A stretch of 64,000 nt of DNA from Prochlorococcus sp. MIT 1307. GTDB taxonomy: Bacteria > Cyanobacteriota > Cyanobacteriia > PCC-6307 > Cyanobiaceae. Shown in pieces: positions 49,287-58,016 of the stretch. How positions within the stretch are numbered: the stretch's first letter is position 1; every line of letters begins with the position of its first letter. The position numbers were made by a program, and so were the translations under genes. The stretch covers positions 1,968,420-2,032,419 of the forward strand of contig NZ_CP139301.1 in NCBI RefSeq assembly GCF_034092395.1, written 5' to 3'. The notes beneath the pieces were generated by a model that was given only the letters and a program-made list of their open reading frames with translations, ran no database searches and was not told the origin of the DNA.

Positions 49287-50699
49287 ATGAGCAAGAAGTA
49301 TGACGCTGGGGTCAAGGAGTACAGAGATACCTACTGGACTCCGGACTATGTGCCCCTAGATACCGACCTTTTGGCCTGTTTTAAGTGCACTGGCCAGGAA
49401 GGAGTCCCCAGAGAGGAAGTTGCAGCAGCAGTTGCGGCCGAATCTTCTACAGGTACTTGGTCGACAGTTTGGTCAGAGTTATTAACTGATCTTGAGTTCT
49501 ATAAGGGTCGTTGTTACCGCATAGAAGATGTCCCTGGTGACAAGGAATCCTTTTATGCATTCATCGCTTACCCTCTCGATCTTTTTGAGGAGGGCTCAAT
49601 AACAAACGTTCTTACATCTTTAGTTGGTAACGTTTTTGGCTTTAAGGCTCTTCGCCATCTTCGCTTGGAAGATATTCGCTTCCCGATGGCCTTCATTAAG
49701 ACATGTGGTGGGCCTCCAAACGGAATCGTTGTTGAACGAGACCGCCTGAATAAATATGGTCGTCCCCTCTTGGGTTGCACAATTAAGCCAAAGCTTGGCC
49801 TTTCGGGTAAGAACTATGGTCGAGTTGTTTATGAGTGTCTTAGAGGAGGCCTTGATTTAACCAAGGACGATGAGAACATAAACTCACAACCTTTCCAACG
49901 TTGGAGAGAGCGTTTTGAGTTTGTTGCTGAGGCTGTAAAGCTTGCTCAACAGGAGACTGGTGAAGTTAAAGGCCATTACTTAAATTGCACAGCCACAACA
50001 CCAGAAGAGATGTATGAGCGTGCTGAGTTCGCGAAAGAACTTGACATGCCAATCATCATGCATGACTACATCACTGGTGGATTTACTGCCAATACTGGCT
50101 TGGCTAATTGGTGTAGAAAGAACGGAATGTTGTTGCACATTCACCGTGCAATGCATGCTGTGATTGACCGCCATCCAAAGCATGGTATTCACTTCCGTGT
50201 CCTTGCAAAGTGCCTACGTCTATCTGGTGGTGACCAACTTCATACCGGAACCGTAGTTGGCAAGCTAGAAGGTGATCGCCAAACCACTCTTGGTTATATT
50301 GACAACCTTCGTGAATCATTTGTTCCTGAGGATCGTACTCGCGGGAACTTCTTCGATCAAGATTGGGGTTCAATGCCCGGTGTGTTTGCTGTCGCCTCTG
50401 GCGGTATACACGTTTGGCACATGCCAGCATTGCTAGCAATTTTTGGCGATGATTCATGCCTACAGTTTGGTGGTGGTACTCATGGGCATCCATGGGGATC
50501 TGCTGCTGGTGCAGCTGCTAACCGTGTAGCGCTTGAAGCATGCGTTAAAGCGAGAAATGCAGGTCGAGAGATCGAAAAAGAGAGTCGCGACATCCTTATG
50601 GAAGCCGCAAAGCACAGTCCTGAGTTGGCTATTGCACTTGAGACCTGGAAGGAGATCAAGTTCGAGTTCGACACAGTTGACAAGCTTGACGTTCAGTAA
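49287..50699 (+). CDS. rbcL: RuBisCO large subunit, form IA
   Basis: RbcL catalyses CO2 fixation. The 470-residue protein has the carbamylated lysine region [34 protein letters not shown] (loop 6), and an intact C-terminal end. It lies between csoS1 and rbcS, so it is the alpha-carboxysomal form. It ends in tandem stops TAA TAG. A stem-loop follows in the 103-base gap to rbcS. Confidence 0.99.
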   Translation: MSKKYDAGVKEYRDTYWTPDYVPLDTDLLACFKCTGQEGVPREEVAAAVAAESSTGTWSTVWSELLTDLEFYKGRCYRIEDVPGDKESFYAFIAYPLDLFEEGSITNVLTSLVGNVFGFKALRHLRLEDIRFPMAFIKTCGGPPNGIVVERDRLNKYGRPLLGCTIKPKLGLSGKNYGRVVYECLRGGLDLTKDDENINSQPFQRWRERFEFVAEAVKLAQQETGEVKGHYLNCTATTPEEMYERAEFAKELDMPIIMHDYITGGFTANTGLANWCRKNGMLLHIHRAMHAVIDRHPKHGIHFRVLAKCLRLSGGDQLHTGTVVGKLEGDRQTTLGYIDNLRESFVPEDRTRGNFFDQDWGSMPGVFAVASGGIHVWHMPALLAIFGDDSCLQFGGGTHGHPWGSAAGAAANRVALEACVKARNAGREIEKESRDILMEAAKHSPELAIALETWKEIKFEFDTVDKLDVQ

Positions 50700-50706
50700 T
50701 AGCGAA

Positions 50707-50747
50707 ATTTAGGAGGCTTCTTGCCTCCTCTCTTTCCTTTCCTAAAT
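50707..50747 (+). other. Intercistronic hairpins rbcL-rbcS
   Basis: AGGAGGC-TTCTT-GCCTCCT is a perfect 7-bp stem at 50711-50729. ATTTAGGA (50707-50714) can instead pair with TCCTAAAT (50740-50747), and the two pairings share the AGGA bases, so they compete. A pyrimidine-rich run follows the first stem. Confidence 0.6.
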
Positions 50748-50802
50748 CTCAGTAGTCGATTAATCGTATCGGCTCTTAAACATTCCTAATCCAAGGTTTA
50801 CT

Positions 50803-51144
50803 ATGCCCTTCCAGAGCACAGTTGGTGACTATCAAACAGTCGCCACCCTGGAAACATTCGGCTTCCTACCGCCGATGACCCAGGACGAAATTTATGACCA
50901 AATTGCCTACATCATTGCTCAGGGTTGGAGCCCTGTAATTGAGCATGTTCACCCTAGTGGTTCTATGCAGACCTACTGGTCTTATTGGAAGTTGCCATTC
51001 TTCGGTGAAAAGGATTTGAATATGGTTGTCAGTGAGCTAGAGGCTTGCCATCGTGCATATCCCGATCACCATGTTCGCATGGTTGGTTACGACGCTTATA
51101 CCCAAAGTCAAGGGACTTGCTTCGTTGTTTTCGAAGGTCGCTAA
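50803..51144 (+). CDS. rbcS: RuBisCO small subunit, form IA
   Basis: RbcS caps the RbcL octamer. The 113-residue sequence begins MPFQSTVGDYQTVATLETFGFLPPM (in part) and contains GWSPVIEHVHPSGSMQTYWSYWKLPFFG (in part), typical of form IA. It ends with tandem TAA TAG stops like rbcL. A perfect 10-bp hairpin follows before csoS2. Confidence 0.98.
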   Translation: MPFQSTVGDYQTVATLETFGFLPPMTQDEIYDQIAYIIAQGWSPVIEHVHPSGSMQTYWSYWKLPFFGEKDLNMVVSELEACHRAYPDHHVRMVGYDAYTQSQGTCFVVFEGR

Positions 51145-51160
51145 TAGCGATCTGGTTTGT

Positions 51161-51186
51161 AGCCTCGAAGAATTATTCGAGGCTAT
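51161..51186 (+). terminator. Intercistronic hairpin rbcS-csoS2 (attenuator-like)
   Basis: TAGCCTCGAA-GAATTA-TTCGAGGCTA is a perfect 10-bp stem with a 6-base loop, followed by a weak T-rich stretch (TTTAATTATCC). It lies about 60 bases before the csoS2 ATG (51247). A partial terminator here would lower shell and scaffold mRNA relative to Rubisco mRNA; this is inferred from position. Confidence 0.6.
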
Positions 51187-51246
51187 TTAATTATCCTTTG
51201 GGAAGATTGATTTCTTCTTGATTTACGACGTTCCTATCTGGTAGAC

Positions 51247-53613
51247 ATGGCAAAACAATCCAGCCGAGAGCTAGTGCTTGAGCGCCGCAAGGCTCTTAGT
51301 CAAAGCGGGAAGAAGGCTGTTGCATTAAACAGCTCTACAGACAATAGAGTCCGTTCAGCTGCGGATTCTCGTGCTACCAGGACTGATGCCCAGGTAATTA
51401 AACCCAGAAAAGATAGCGCTGCATCTGTTGGAGTGAGAGCTGGTTCCAGTGAGTCCTTCTCTCTCTCAACTTCTTCTCCTGGTAGAAATATCAAGCGAGT
51501 AAGTCAACCAAGTAGAGAATTGGTTTTAGCTCGTAGAGAAGAGTTGTCTCGCCGTGGGAAGACAGCAGATAAAAGTAAAGACCGAACGCGAGTAGATGTT
51601 AAAAAGAACCCTGGCCAAGTAAGTACAGAAACTTCAATAAAATACTGCTGTGATGAATGTAAAGAGCGAGACTCTGATTCAACTAGTTCTGTAAATCATT
51701 TAACAACTACTAATCGAAATTCAGACTTGACTGCTAGGAATCCTGGGAGACGTCAAACTACAAAACGACGTGCTATACAAAACTCCAGTAGAGCACTTGT
51801 GTTAGCTCGCAGGGAAGCACAGTCTAAGCATGGTAAGACTGCTGGCCAGCAACCAACATCTGCAGCCTCTGTAGCTCGCCAGGGTGATCCTGAATTGACT
51901 AGCAGAGAGCTTTCACAGAGAGTACGTGAATTGAGAAGTAAAAGTGGTGCTAGTGGCTCTAAACGTTCAGGAGCTAGTCGACCCTGTGGCCCTAATCGAA
52001 ATGGCTCCAAGCAATTTGCTTCTGCTGAAGATGCGCACTGGAAAGTTGGTGCTAGTGAAACTAATTCTGGACAGGTAGTTACTGGTACTCAAGCAAATAG
52101 ATCATCTAAGACTACTGGTAATGAGGCGAGCACATGCCGTTCAGTTACTGGTACTCAATATATGGGCTCAGAGGTTTTTGAGACCTTCTGTCAAAATCCA
52201 CCACCTCTAGGTCAACCTTTGAAGGTGGCAGTGACTAATACAACTCATGGCAATGTAGTGACCGGAAATGAAGTAGGTCGCTCTGAAAAAGTCACTGGAA
52301 ACGAACCAGGTACATGCAAAGCTTTGACTGGAACAGAATATATTTCCGCTAATCAATCCAATGAATATTGTGGAGGAGTTAAATCTTCTCCTCGTAAAGT
52401 TGGCAAAAGTCTTACCTTAGATGGCAAGAAGGTAAGCGGCACTTTGATTGGTCGTGCTGCGAATGTTACAGGTGATGAGGCTGGGTCTCAAAAAGGATTA
52501 ACTGGGGATCAGTATCTTGGTTCTGACCCACTACCTGAAGGTAGACCTGCTGAAAAGGTTGGTTCTTTTAATACTCTTCGTGGAGCTGGAGTAACTGGTA
52601 CAAATGTTACGCGTGCTGAATCAGTTACTGGTAATGAAGCTGGTAGTTGTAAGCGAGTAACAGGTGATGAGTATATAGGTTCTCAACAATATCAAGTCTT
52701 TTGCGGTGGGAAACCAGCTCCCGAGGCAGCAAAAGTTGGCTTAAGCCTGACTAATAAATCAAAAGCTGTTAGCGGAACTATGACTGGTCGCTCAACTCTT
52801 GTTACTGGAGATGAGCCTGGTACTTGTAAGGCTGTAACTGGAACCCCTTACGCTGGTGTAGAACAATCTGACAAATGGTGTGACGCTTCTTCAGTTGAAG
52901 CTGTTCTCCAACGTACTCCTAAGAGAGCTGGAACTCCTGGTTCTCTTTTGACAGGCCAACAACCAGGGTTAGGTGGAGTAATGACTGGGACCGAGAAAGG
53001 AGCTTGTGAGACTTTGACAGGTACTCCTTATGTTGGTGGCGATCATCTTGTTCAGGCTTGTGGTTCTAACGCTCCATTAGGTAGTCATGGTTATCAAAAT
53101 GCACCAACCTCAGGCCCAGGACGCCAATTCACTGTTCAGTCACCTGCCAGAGCTGCTCAGGTTCAGAGGGAACAGATTTCTGGGGTAACAGGGACCAGCT
53201 ATGAAAATGGCTCAAGGATTACAGGTCCATTTGATATGGCTCCCGAGAAAGTCACTGGCACAGAACAGTTTCGTTTTGATAGTAAACCTCGTCAATTCAG
53301 CTCTGTCCCTGTTGAAGAAGTAGTAAAAAAAGAAGAAGACTCTCGTATCTCATCTCGTATAACTGGAGAAGGACAATCAGCAGGTTTAAACATTACAGGT
53401 GATGATTGGGCCCGTGGCGAACATGTCACTGGTACAGAAGGTGCATCTGCTCACAGACGCAATCCTTCTCGACCTGGACCAATGAGTGCCATGCCTGCTT
53501 TTGACAAAAAGCGGAATGAAGAACTGGCTAAACCAGACTTCCTTGTGACTGGATCTAGTGGCAATACTCAAGAAGGCCAGTTGGTGACCTTCTCTGGTGG
53601 AGCTAGAGGCTAA
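51247..53613 (+). CDS. csoS2: Carboxysome scaffold protein CsoS2
   Basis: CsoS2 is the disordered scaffold that links Rubisco to the shell. The 788-residue chain has four N-repeats (about residues 5-24, 89-107, 180-199, 219-234; pattern SRELVLARRE), which bind Rubisco. Six M-repeats follow (266-315, 326-375, 384-432, 437-486, 496-545, 559-605) with VTG triplets. A C-terminal region (residues ~640-788) ends in VTGSSGNTQEGQLVTFSGGARG. Repeat 3 has no cysteines, while the other five M-repeats have a pair. A CCDEC cluster lies at 134-138. No frameshift was confirmed. Confidence 0.97.
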   Translation: MAKQSSRELVLERRKALSQSGKKAVALNSSTDNRVRSAADSRATRTDAQVIKPRKDSAASVGVRAGSSESFSLSTSSPGRNIKRVSQPSRELVLARREELSRRGKTADKSKDRTRVDVKKNPGQVSTETSIKYCCDECKERDSDSTSSVNHLTTTNRNSDLTARNPGRRQTTKRRAIQNSSRALVLARREAQSKHGKTAGQQPTSAASVARQGDPELTSRELSQRVRELRSKSGASGSKRSGASRPCGPNRNGSKQFASAEDAHWKVGASETNSGQVVTGTQANRSSKTTGNEASTCRSVTGTQYMGSEVFETFCQNPPPLGQPLKVAVTNTTHGNVVTGNEVGRSEKVTGNEPGTCKALTGTEYISANQSNEYCGGVKSSPRKVGKSLTLDGKKVSGTLIGRAANVTGDEAGSQKGLTGDQYLGSDPLPEGRPAEKVGSFNTLRGAGVTGTNVTRAESVTGNEAGSCKRVTGDEYIGSQQYQVFCGGKPAPEAAKVGLSLTNKSKAVSGTMTGRSTLVTGDEPGTCKAVTGTPYAGVEQSDKWCDASSVEAVLQRTPKRAGTPGSLLTGQQPGLGGVMTGTEKGACETLTGTPYVGGDHLVQACGSNAPLGSHGYQNAPTSGPGRQFTVQSPARAAQVQREQISGVTGTSYENGSRITGPFDMAPEKVTGTEQFRFDSKPRQFSSVPVEEVVKKEEDSRISSRITGEGQSAGLNITGDDWARGEHVTGTEGASAHRRNPSRPGPMSAMPAFDKKRNEELAKPDFLVTGSSGNTQEGQLVTFSGGARG

Positions 53614-53620
53614 GAAACTG

Positions 53621-55162
53621 ATGGCCTATCGCAGCTTGGCCAAAAATGTGGAACGCTTACGTCGGGGCCCTACTGCCCCAAGCAAGCGAAGTATGGCAGT
53701 GCAAACCCTAGCCCTAGAGCCAGAGGCCTCTCCGAAATGTACTCCTCTTAGGGACTCTGGATCTCACGCTCTTACAGATGAACTTTCCAACAAGCATCTC
53801 CAAGCTTATGAGATTGAGATCAAAGAAAAATTTGATCGAATTGTCCCTTTCTTAAAAAAGTTATCGGAGATTCAACATGAACAGGATTTTGCAAATCGGG
53901 CGCAAAAGTTAAGTCGATCAGAATTAGGTTTTAAGCTTCCTGATCATTTTCTTGAAAAGGCCTGGGTCCGTCCTCTTGATATGCGAGCTTTGTTCGCTTG
54001 GTGTGTTTTTCAATCTCATCAGCAAACAAGTGATCAGTTTTTTGATACAGACCCTTTGAAAGGTTCAGAATCATCTGATCAAGCTAAAACTTTTGAATCT
54101 TTTATTTCTGAATGTGGCTTTCACCTATTAGATATAACTCCTTGTGCTGATGGACGCTTAGCTCACTCTATTGCCTATGCATTAAGAATACCGTTTAGTG
54201 CTGTGCGTCGTCGTTCTCATGCAGGAGCTCTTTTTGATGTTGAGAACACTGTTAACCGATGGGTAAAGACAGAACATAATCGTTATCGAGCAGGACTTCC
54301 TAACCCTCCAGAAGTTCCAACTCGTTATCTAAAAGTTGTTATCTACCATTTTAGTTCTATAGATCCATCGCATCAAGGTTGTGCTGCTCATGGAAGCAAT
54401 GATTCTCTCGCTGCAGCAGCCGGCCATGCGAGATTGCTTGATTTTCGTAAGGCCGTTGAAAAAAGCTTTTGTTGTGGCGCCTCAGTAGATCTTCTTTTGA
54501 TTGGCCTGGATACAGATACAGATGCCATACGTATACATGTTCCTTCTTCTGGAAGTGAAATTCCTCTTGATAAGTGGATTTCAGCACTAGATATATATCA
54601 GCAAACAAAATCAATGTCAGCCGATCAGGCTATCCAAGAGATTGCAAGACAAGTGCAGGCTGTTGCTTCTACTGCAGATCCAGGGATGGTTTCTTTTGTT
54701 ACGCGTTTAATTGCAAACAACATTTCTCAAATCGACTATGTTCGTCAACTTTATGGTGGCTCATACCCTGATGCGGGTCATGCCGAACGCTTTATTGGTG
54801 TTGGTATAGGTTTTAAAGAGGTTCACCTTCGTAATCTTACGTATTTTTCCCACCTGGACACTGTTGAAGAAGGTGCCCCTGATTTAGATGTAGGCGTGAA
54901 GATTTTTAAGGGACTCAATGTTTCTCGTGATCTCCCTATTCCTGTGGTGATTCGTTTTGACTATTCTGGTGATGTCCCTGGGGCTCGAGAACGTGCAATC
55001 GCAGATTGCCGAAGGGTTGATAGTGCAATTGCATCACGTTATCAACGGTTAGTAGCCGATGGACTGCTACATACTTTTCTTACTATTCGAGATAGAGATC
55101 AAAAAAAATCAGCCGAAGTTGTAGGGTCATCGCTTGATCCTTCATTTCAGGAGGAACACTGA
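53621..55162 (+). CDS. csoSCA: Carboxysomal carbonic anhydrase CsoSCA
   Basis: CsoSCA (CsoS3, epsilon/beta-type) turns bicarbonate into CO2 inside the shell. The 513-residue frame has the zinc and catalytic residues C175, D177, R179 (PCADGR), H243 in YHFSSIDP, and C254 in GCAAHG. A basic N-terminal stretch (MAYRSLAKNVERLRRG) probably binds Rubisco or CsoS2. ATG 53621 is 8 bases after the csoS2 stop and is preferred to GTG 53597, which would overlap csoS2. Confidence 0.95.
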   Translation: MAYRSLAKNVERLRRGPTAPSKRSMAVQTLALEPEASPKCTPLRDSGSHALTDELSNKHLQAYEIEIKEKFDRIVPFLKKLSEIQHEQDFANRAQKLSRSELGFKLPDHFLEKAWVRPLDMRALFAWCVFQSHQQTSDQFFDTDPLKGSESSDQAKTFESFISECGFHLLDITPCADGRLAHSIAYALRIPFSAVRRRSHAGALFDVENTVNRWVKTEHNRYRAGLPNPPEVPTRYLKVVIYHFSSIDPSHQGCAAHGSNDSLAAAAGHARLLDFRKAVEKSFCCGASVDLLLIGLDTDTDAIRIHVPSSGSEIPLDKWISALDIYQQTKSMSADQAIQEIARQVQAVASTADPGMVSFVTRLIANNISQIDYVRQLYGGSYPDAGHAERFIGVGIGFKEVHLRNLTYFSHLDTVEEGAPDLDVGVKIFKGLNVSRDLPIPVVIRFDYSGDVPGARERAIADCRRVDSAIASRYQRLVADGLLHTFLTIRDRDQKKSAEVVGSSLDPSFQEEH

Positions 55163-55163
55163 C

Positions 55164-55439
55164 ATGCTTATTTGCAAGGTTCTTAAGCCGCTTGTTTCAA
55201 CAAATCGGATTCCTGGGTTTGAACACAAACACCTTCAGGTTGTATTAGACGGTAGCTCCAAGAAAGTAGCTGTAGATGCTGTTGGATGCAAGCCTGATGA
55301 TTGGGTTATTTGTGTGGGAAGCTCTGCAGCTAGAGAGGCAGCTGGTAGCAAGTCTTACCCTAGTGATTTGACAATTGTAGGGATTATTGATCATTGGGAT
55401 CCAGAAGCCCCGAAAACTTCTCAAGGAGGATCTGGTTAA
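55164..55439 (+). CDS. csoS4A: Carboxysome vertex protein CsoS4A
   Basis: CsoS4A is a pentameric BMV (EutN/CcmL) protein that closes the vertices. The 91-residue product begins MLICKVLKPLVSTNRIPGF and has VAVDAVGCKPDDWVICVGSSAAREA with a DLTIVGIIDHW end. It starts 2 bases after the csoSCA stop and its stop overlaps the csoS4B start by one base (TAATG). Confidence 0.96.
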   Translation: MLICKVLKPLVSTNRIPGFEHKHLQVVLDGSSKKVAVDAVGCKPDDWVICVGSSAAREAAGSKSYPSDLTIVGIIDHWDPEAPKTSQGGSG

Positions 55440-55690
55440 TGGAAATTATGCAAGTTATGGGTCGAATGGTTTGCACGCAAAGAGTTGGAGGCCTAGGGCA
55501 TATGAATCTTCGGATTCTTAGAAATAATAGTGGGAAAAATCTAGTAGCAGTAGATCCAGTTGGTGCTCGTGAAGGGAATTGGGTCTTTACTGCAAGTGGA
55601 TCTGCAGCTCGATTTGCATGCCCTGATCCCAGTATTCAAACTGATCTAACGATAGGAGGAATTATTGACTTCTGGCCACCAGATGGATAG
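55439..55690 (+). CDS. csoS4B: Carboxysome vertex protein CsoS4B
   Basis: The second BMV vertex protein is 83 residues, starting MEIMQVMGRMVCTQRVGGL and showing VAVDPVGAREGNWVFTASGSAARF and DLTIGGIIDFWPP. Vertex use of two different pentamers is standard in alpha-carboxysomes. The 50 bases before csoS1E show no hairpin. Confidence 0.95.
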   Translation: MEIMQVMGRMVCTQRVGGLGHMNLRILRNNSGKNLVAVDPVGAREGNWVFTASGSAARFACPDPSIQTDLTIGGIIDFWPPDG

Positions 55691-55741
55691 TTGCCTTTCC
55701 TTTTGATATGACTATCTCTTTTAAATTTATCGATAACTCTT

Positions 55742-56281
55742 ATGACTAATTCTTCAGCTTCACAATCATCTAAGGCTTCTAAACAAACAGTTGATGTGTC
55801 TCCTGTTACACCAACAAGGTCTACCTCAAAAAGTTCTGGTAAAGGTACCAAAACTAATAGAAACTCTTCTGTTAAGAAAAGCAGCCCTGTTGTCTCCAAA
55901 GGAGGGCCTTCATCTGATTCAAGCAATAGTTCCAATGGACGAGGTGGAGCCTCTAAAACGTCTTCAAGAGATGCCTCTATTTTGAAGAAAGGGATAGCTC
56001 TTGGAATGATTGAAACGCGTGGAATGGTTCCTGCTATTGAAGCGGCAGATGCGATGACAAAAGCAGCTGAAGTGAATCTGGTTTCAAGAGAATATGTTGG
56101 CGGTGGTTATGTCACTGTGATGGTTCGTGGAGAAACAGGTGCGGTCAATGCTTCTGTTCGTGCAGGAGCCGATGCTTGCGAGCGAGTTGGAGATGGACTA
56201 GTAGCGGCTCATATAATTGCTCGCCCTCATATAGAGGTTGAGCCGGCTTTAGTAGCGAGTGGTGCTAAACGTCGCTACTAG
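55742..56281 (+). CDS. csoS1E: Carboxysome shell protein CsoS1E (extended BMC)
   Basis: The 179-residue protein has an 83-residue low-complexity N-terminal extension with 34 Ser/Thr and 11 Lys. A BMC domain (from GIALG at residue 84) follows, 79/87 identical to CsoS1. The coding DNA differs from csoS1 at many synonymous sites, so the copies are old and both under selection. CsoS1E is known from low-light Prochlorococcus and marine Synechococcus. The extension may reach into the lumen or bind cargo; its role is unproven. Confidence 0.92.
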   Translation: MTNSSASQSSKASKQTVDVSPVTPTRSTSKSSGKGTKTNRNSSVKKSSPVVSKGGPSSDSSNSSNGRGGASKTSSRDASILKKGIALGMIETRGMVPAIEAADAMTKAAEVNLVSREYVGGGYVTVMVRGETGAVNASVRAGADACERVGDGLVAAHIIARPHIEVEPALVASGAKRRY

Positions 56282-56375
56282 TTGATTTCCTCTCTTTAAT
56301 TGTTTTTCAATCTTTAAGTTGAACAGTTGTTTCTAATTGATCTAGGTTTAACAATTATGAATAACTTTTTTTGTA

Positions 56376-56627
56376 ATGATTAAATGGAAGCAAAGGAATC
56401 ACCCTATTCGTCTTGAGAGGCGATTTGAGTTTGAAAGCTATGAAGCAACAAGAGACTTCTTGGAGTCCCTTGGAGCACTTAGTGAATCAAAAAAAATCTT
56501 CCCAGATATAAGTTTTGGAAGCACTTATGTCAATATCACCCTGCGCCCTGAAAGTGAAGAGCAAGATGCACAAATGACTGATGTTGAATTTAAATTTGCT
56601 TCTGAAATAGATGAAATCCTCGATTGA
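56376..56627 (+). CDS. Alpha-carboxysome Rubisco assembly factor (acRAF)
   Basis: This 83-residue protein resembles pterin-4a-carbinolamine dehydratase ([26 protein letters not shown], shown in part; and a final acidic helix) but has no dehydratase catalytic set. In alpha-carboxysome operons the homologue acts as a Rubisco assembly chaperone. Its end overlaps the CbbX gene start by 17 bases, so the two are likely co-translated. Confidence 0.85.
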   Translation: MIKWKQRNHPIRLERRFEFESYEATRDFLESLGALSESKKIFPDISFGSTYVNITLRPESEEQDAQMTDVEFKFASEIDEILD

Positions 56628-57519
56628 TCTCTCTAATGAGTATGTCGAGTCGGGGGTTTCCGAGGTTCTTGATCAGTTAGATCTTGAATTGGTTGGGTTG
56701 AAGCCAGTTAAGACTCGTATAAAGGAAATTGCTGCGTTGTTGTTGGTTGAACGAGCCAGGCAGAATTTAGAGCTTGCAACTAAAAAACCAGTTCTTCATA
56801 TGTCTTTTACTGGTCGACCGGGTACAGGTAAGACCACTGTTGCCAAGAGAATCTCTCAGATATTGCATAGGCTTGGTTATTTGCGGAAAGGACATGTTGT
56901 AACTGTGACTAGAGATGATCTTGTTGGTCAATATGTTGGACACACAGCCCCTAAAACAAAAGAAATGATCAAAAGGGCCCAGGGGGGGGTTCTTTTTATT
57001 GACGAGGCCTACTACCTCTATAAGCCAGGCAATGAAAGAGATTATGGGGCTGAAGCTATAGAAATTCTTTTGCAGGATATGGAAGGGCAAAGAGATGGAT
57101 TTTTAGTGATCTTTGCTGGATATAAAGATCAAATGGAAATATTTTATCGCTCTAACCCCGGTCTTTATTCAAGAGTTGCCCATCATATTGATTTCCCTGA
57201 TTACACCAATGAAGAATTAATGGAAATAGCTGATTTGTTTTTAGTTGAACAAAATTATTCTTTTAGCAAAGAAGCATTAATAACTTTTGAAGATTATATT
57301 GAAAGGCGTCGAAATCTTCCTTTCTTTGCAAATGCCAGGTCAATTCGCAATGCTCTTGATCGAATCCGTTTAAGACAAGCAAATCGTCTTTTCTCTAGAA
57401 AGGGTGAGAGGTTAAGTAAAGAAGACCTTATGACTATCGAGGCATCAGATATTTTGGCCAGTAGAGTTTTTCAAGGTGAGATAGAGGGGCACGATTTAAT
57501 GGATACAAACAAAAAATAA
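56611..57519 (+). CDS. cbbX: CbbX-type Rubisco activase (AAA+)
   Basis: CbbX is a hexameric AAA+ motor that pulls on the RbcL tail to release inhibitory sugar phosphates. The 302-residue protein shows Walker [16 protein letters not shown], Walker [15 protein letters not shown], and the pore-loop region [16 protein letters not shown]. The family usually accompanies red-type Rubisco, but marine cyanobacteria carry it next to form IA. CbbQ and CbbO are not present here. Confidence 0.92.
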   Translation: MKSSIDLSNEYVESGVSEVLDQLDLELVGLKPVKTRIKEIAALLLVERARQNLELATKKPVLHMSFTGRPGTGKTTVAKRISQILHRLGYLRKGHVVTVTRDDLVGQYVGHTAPKTKEMIKRAQGGVLFIDEAYYLYKPGNERDYGAEAIEILLQDMEGQRDGFLVIFAGYKDQMEIFYRSNPGLYSRVAHHIDFPDYTNEELMEIADLFLVEQNYSFSKEALITFEDYIERRRNLPFFANARSIRNALDRIRLRQANRLFSRKGERLSKEDLMTIEASDILASRVFQGEIEGHDLMDTNKK

Positions 57520-57539
57520 TCTTCAGATCTTCTAAGGAC

Positions 57540-57782
57540 TTATAAACTAGAACCTCTTTCATCTTTAGGTTGCTCAAGGTCGCGTTTTATCAAAACCATT
57601 AGATATGAAGGCGCTTTATATCTCCCTGGAAGACATCTGTTTAAGGTCTCTAGGTGGCTCCAACATACAGTACGCTCTATTTCCTTCGCACTGCGACCTT
57701 CTTGCAGAAGTCGCCTTAGTGCCTTGCAATAGAGCGGATAGCCAGCTTCGAGTTCCCCTATGGTCAGCTTCGCCGCAGGCAT
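57540..57782 (-). CDS. Small conserved-type hypothetical protein at the end of the cso locus
   Basis: The 80-residue protein (MPAAKLTIGELEAGYPLYCKALRRLL in part) is helical and basic, with a potential helix-turn-helix in EGRSAKEIERTVCWSHLETLNRCLP (in part). It is convergent with cbbX, 20 bases away. The start is directly preceded by a perfect 9-bp palindrome, suggesting regulated expression. A regulatory role in carboxysome expression is a guess from position only. Confidence 0.65.
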   Translation of the reverse strand: MPAAKLTIGELEAGYPLYCKALRRLLQEGRSAKEIERTVCWSHLETLNRCLPGRYKAPSYLMVLIKRDLEQPKDERGSSL

Positions 57783-58016
57783 GATAAGTCTCTGTTAGAG
57801 ACTTAATTTAGACAATCATCGGGCCACATAGCAAAGTGGCTTTTATGAAAGTGGGTTTTGCTCAATTTTAAAATAAAGAATCGGATTGAAATCCCAAGAT
57901 TTTTTAGCTTGAACTAACTAGGTTCTTTCAGCGGTTGCAGTAGGTCTACATGATTTTCATCAGGCTTTTTGTTTTTTGACGTCGATTTGTGAAATGAACT
58001 TGTGATTTTTGGGACC
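57783..58016. promoter_or_regulatory. Upstream region of the 80-residue gene, with palindrome
   Basis: TAAGTCTCT-GTT-AGAGACTTA at 57785-57805 is a perfect 9-bp inverted repeat whose left edge is 2 bases from the minus-strand start codon (57782). A weak GCCAC/GTGGC hairpin with TTTT follows near 57820-57845. No gene or tRNA is visible in the rest of this 234-base gap. Confidence 0.5.

Noticed and set aside
51247..53613. Programmed frameshift in csoS2
   Set aside because: I looked for the slippery-site logic known from some CsoS2 genes and could not confirm one in frame; the single long frame explains the gene.
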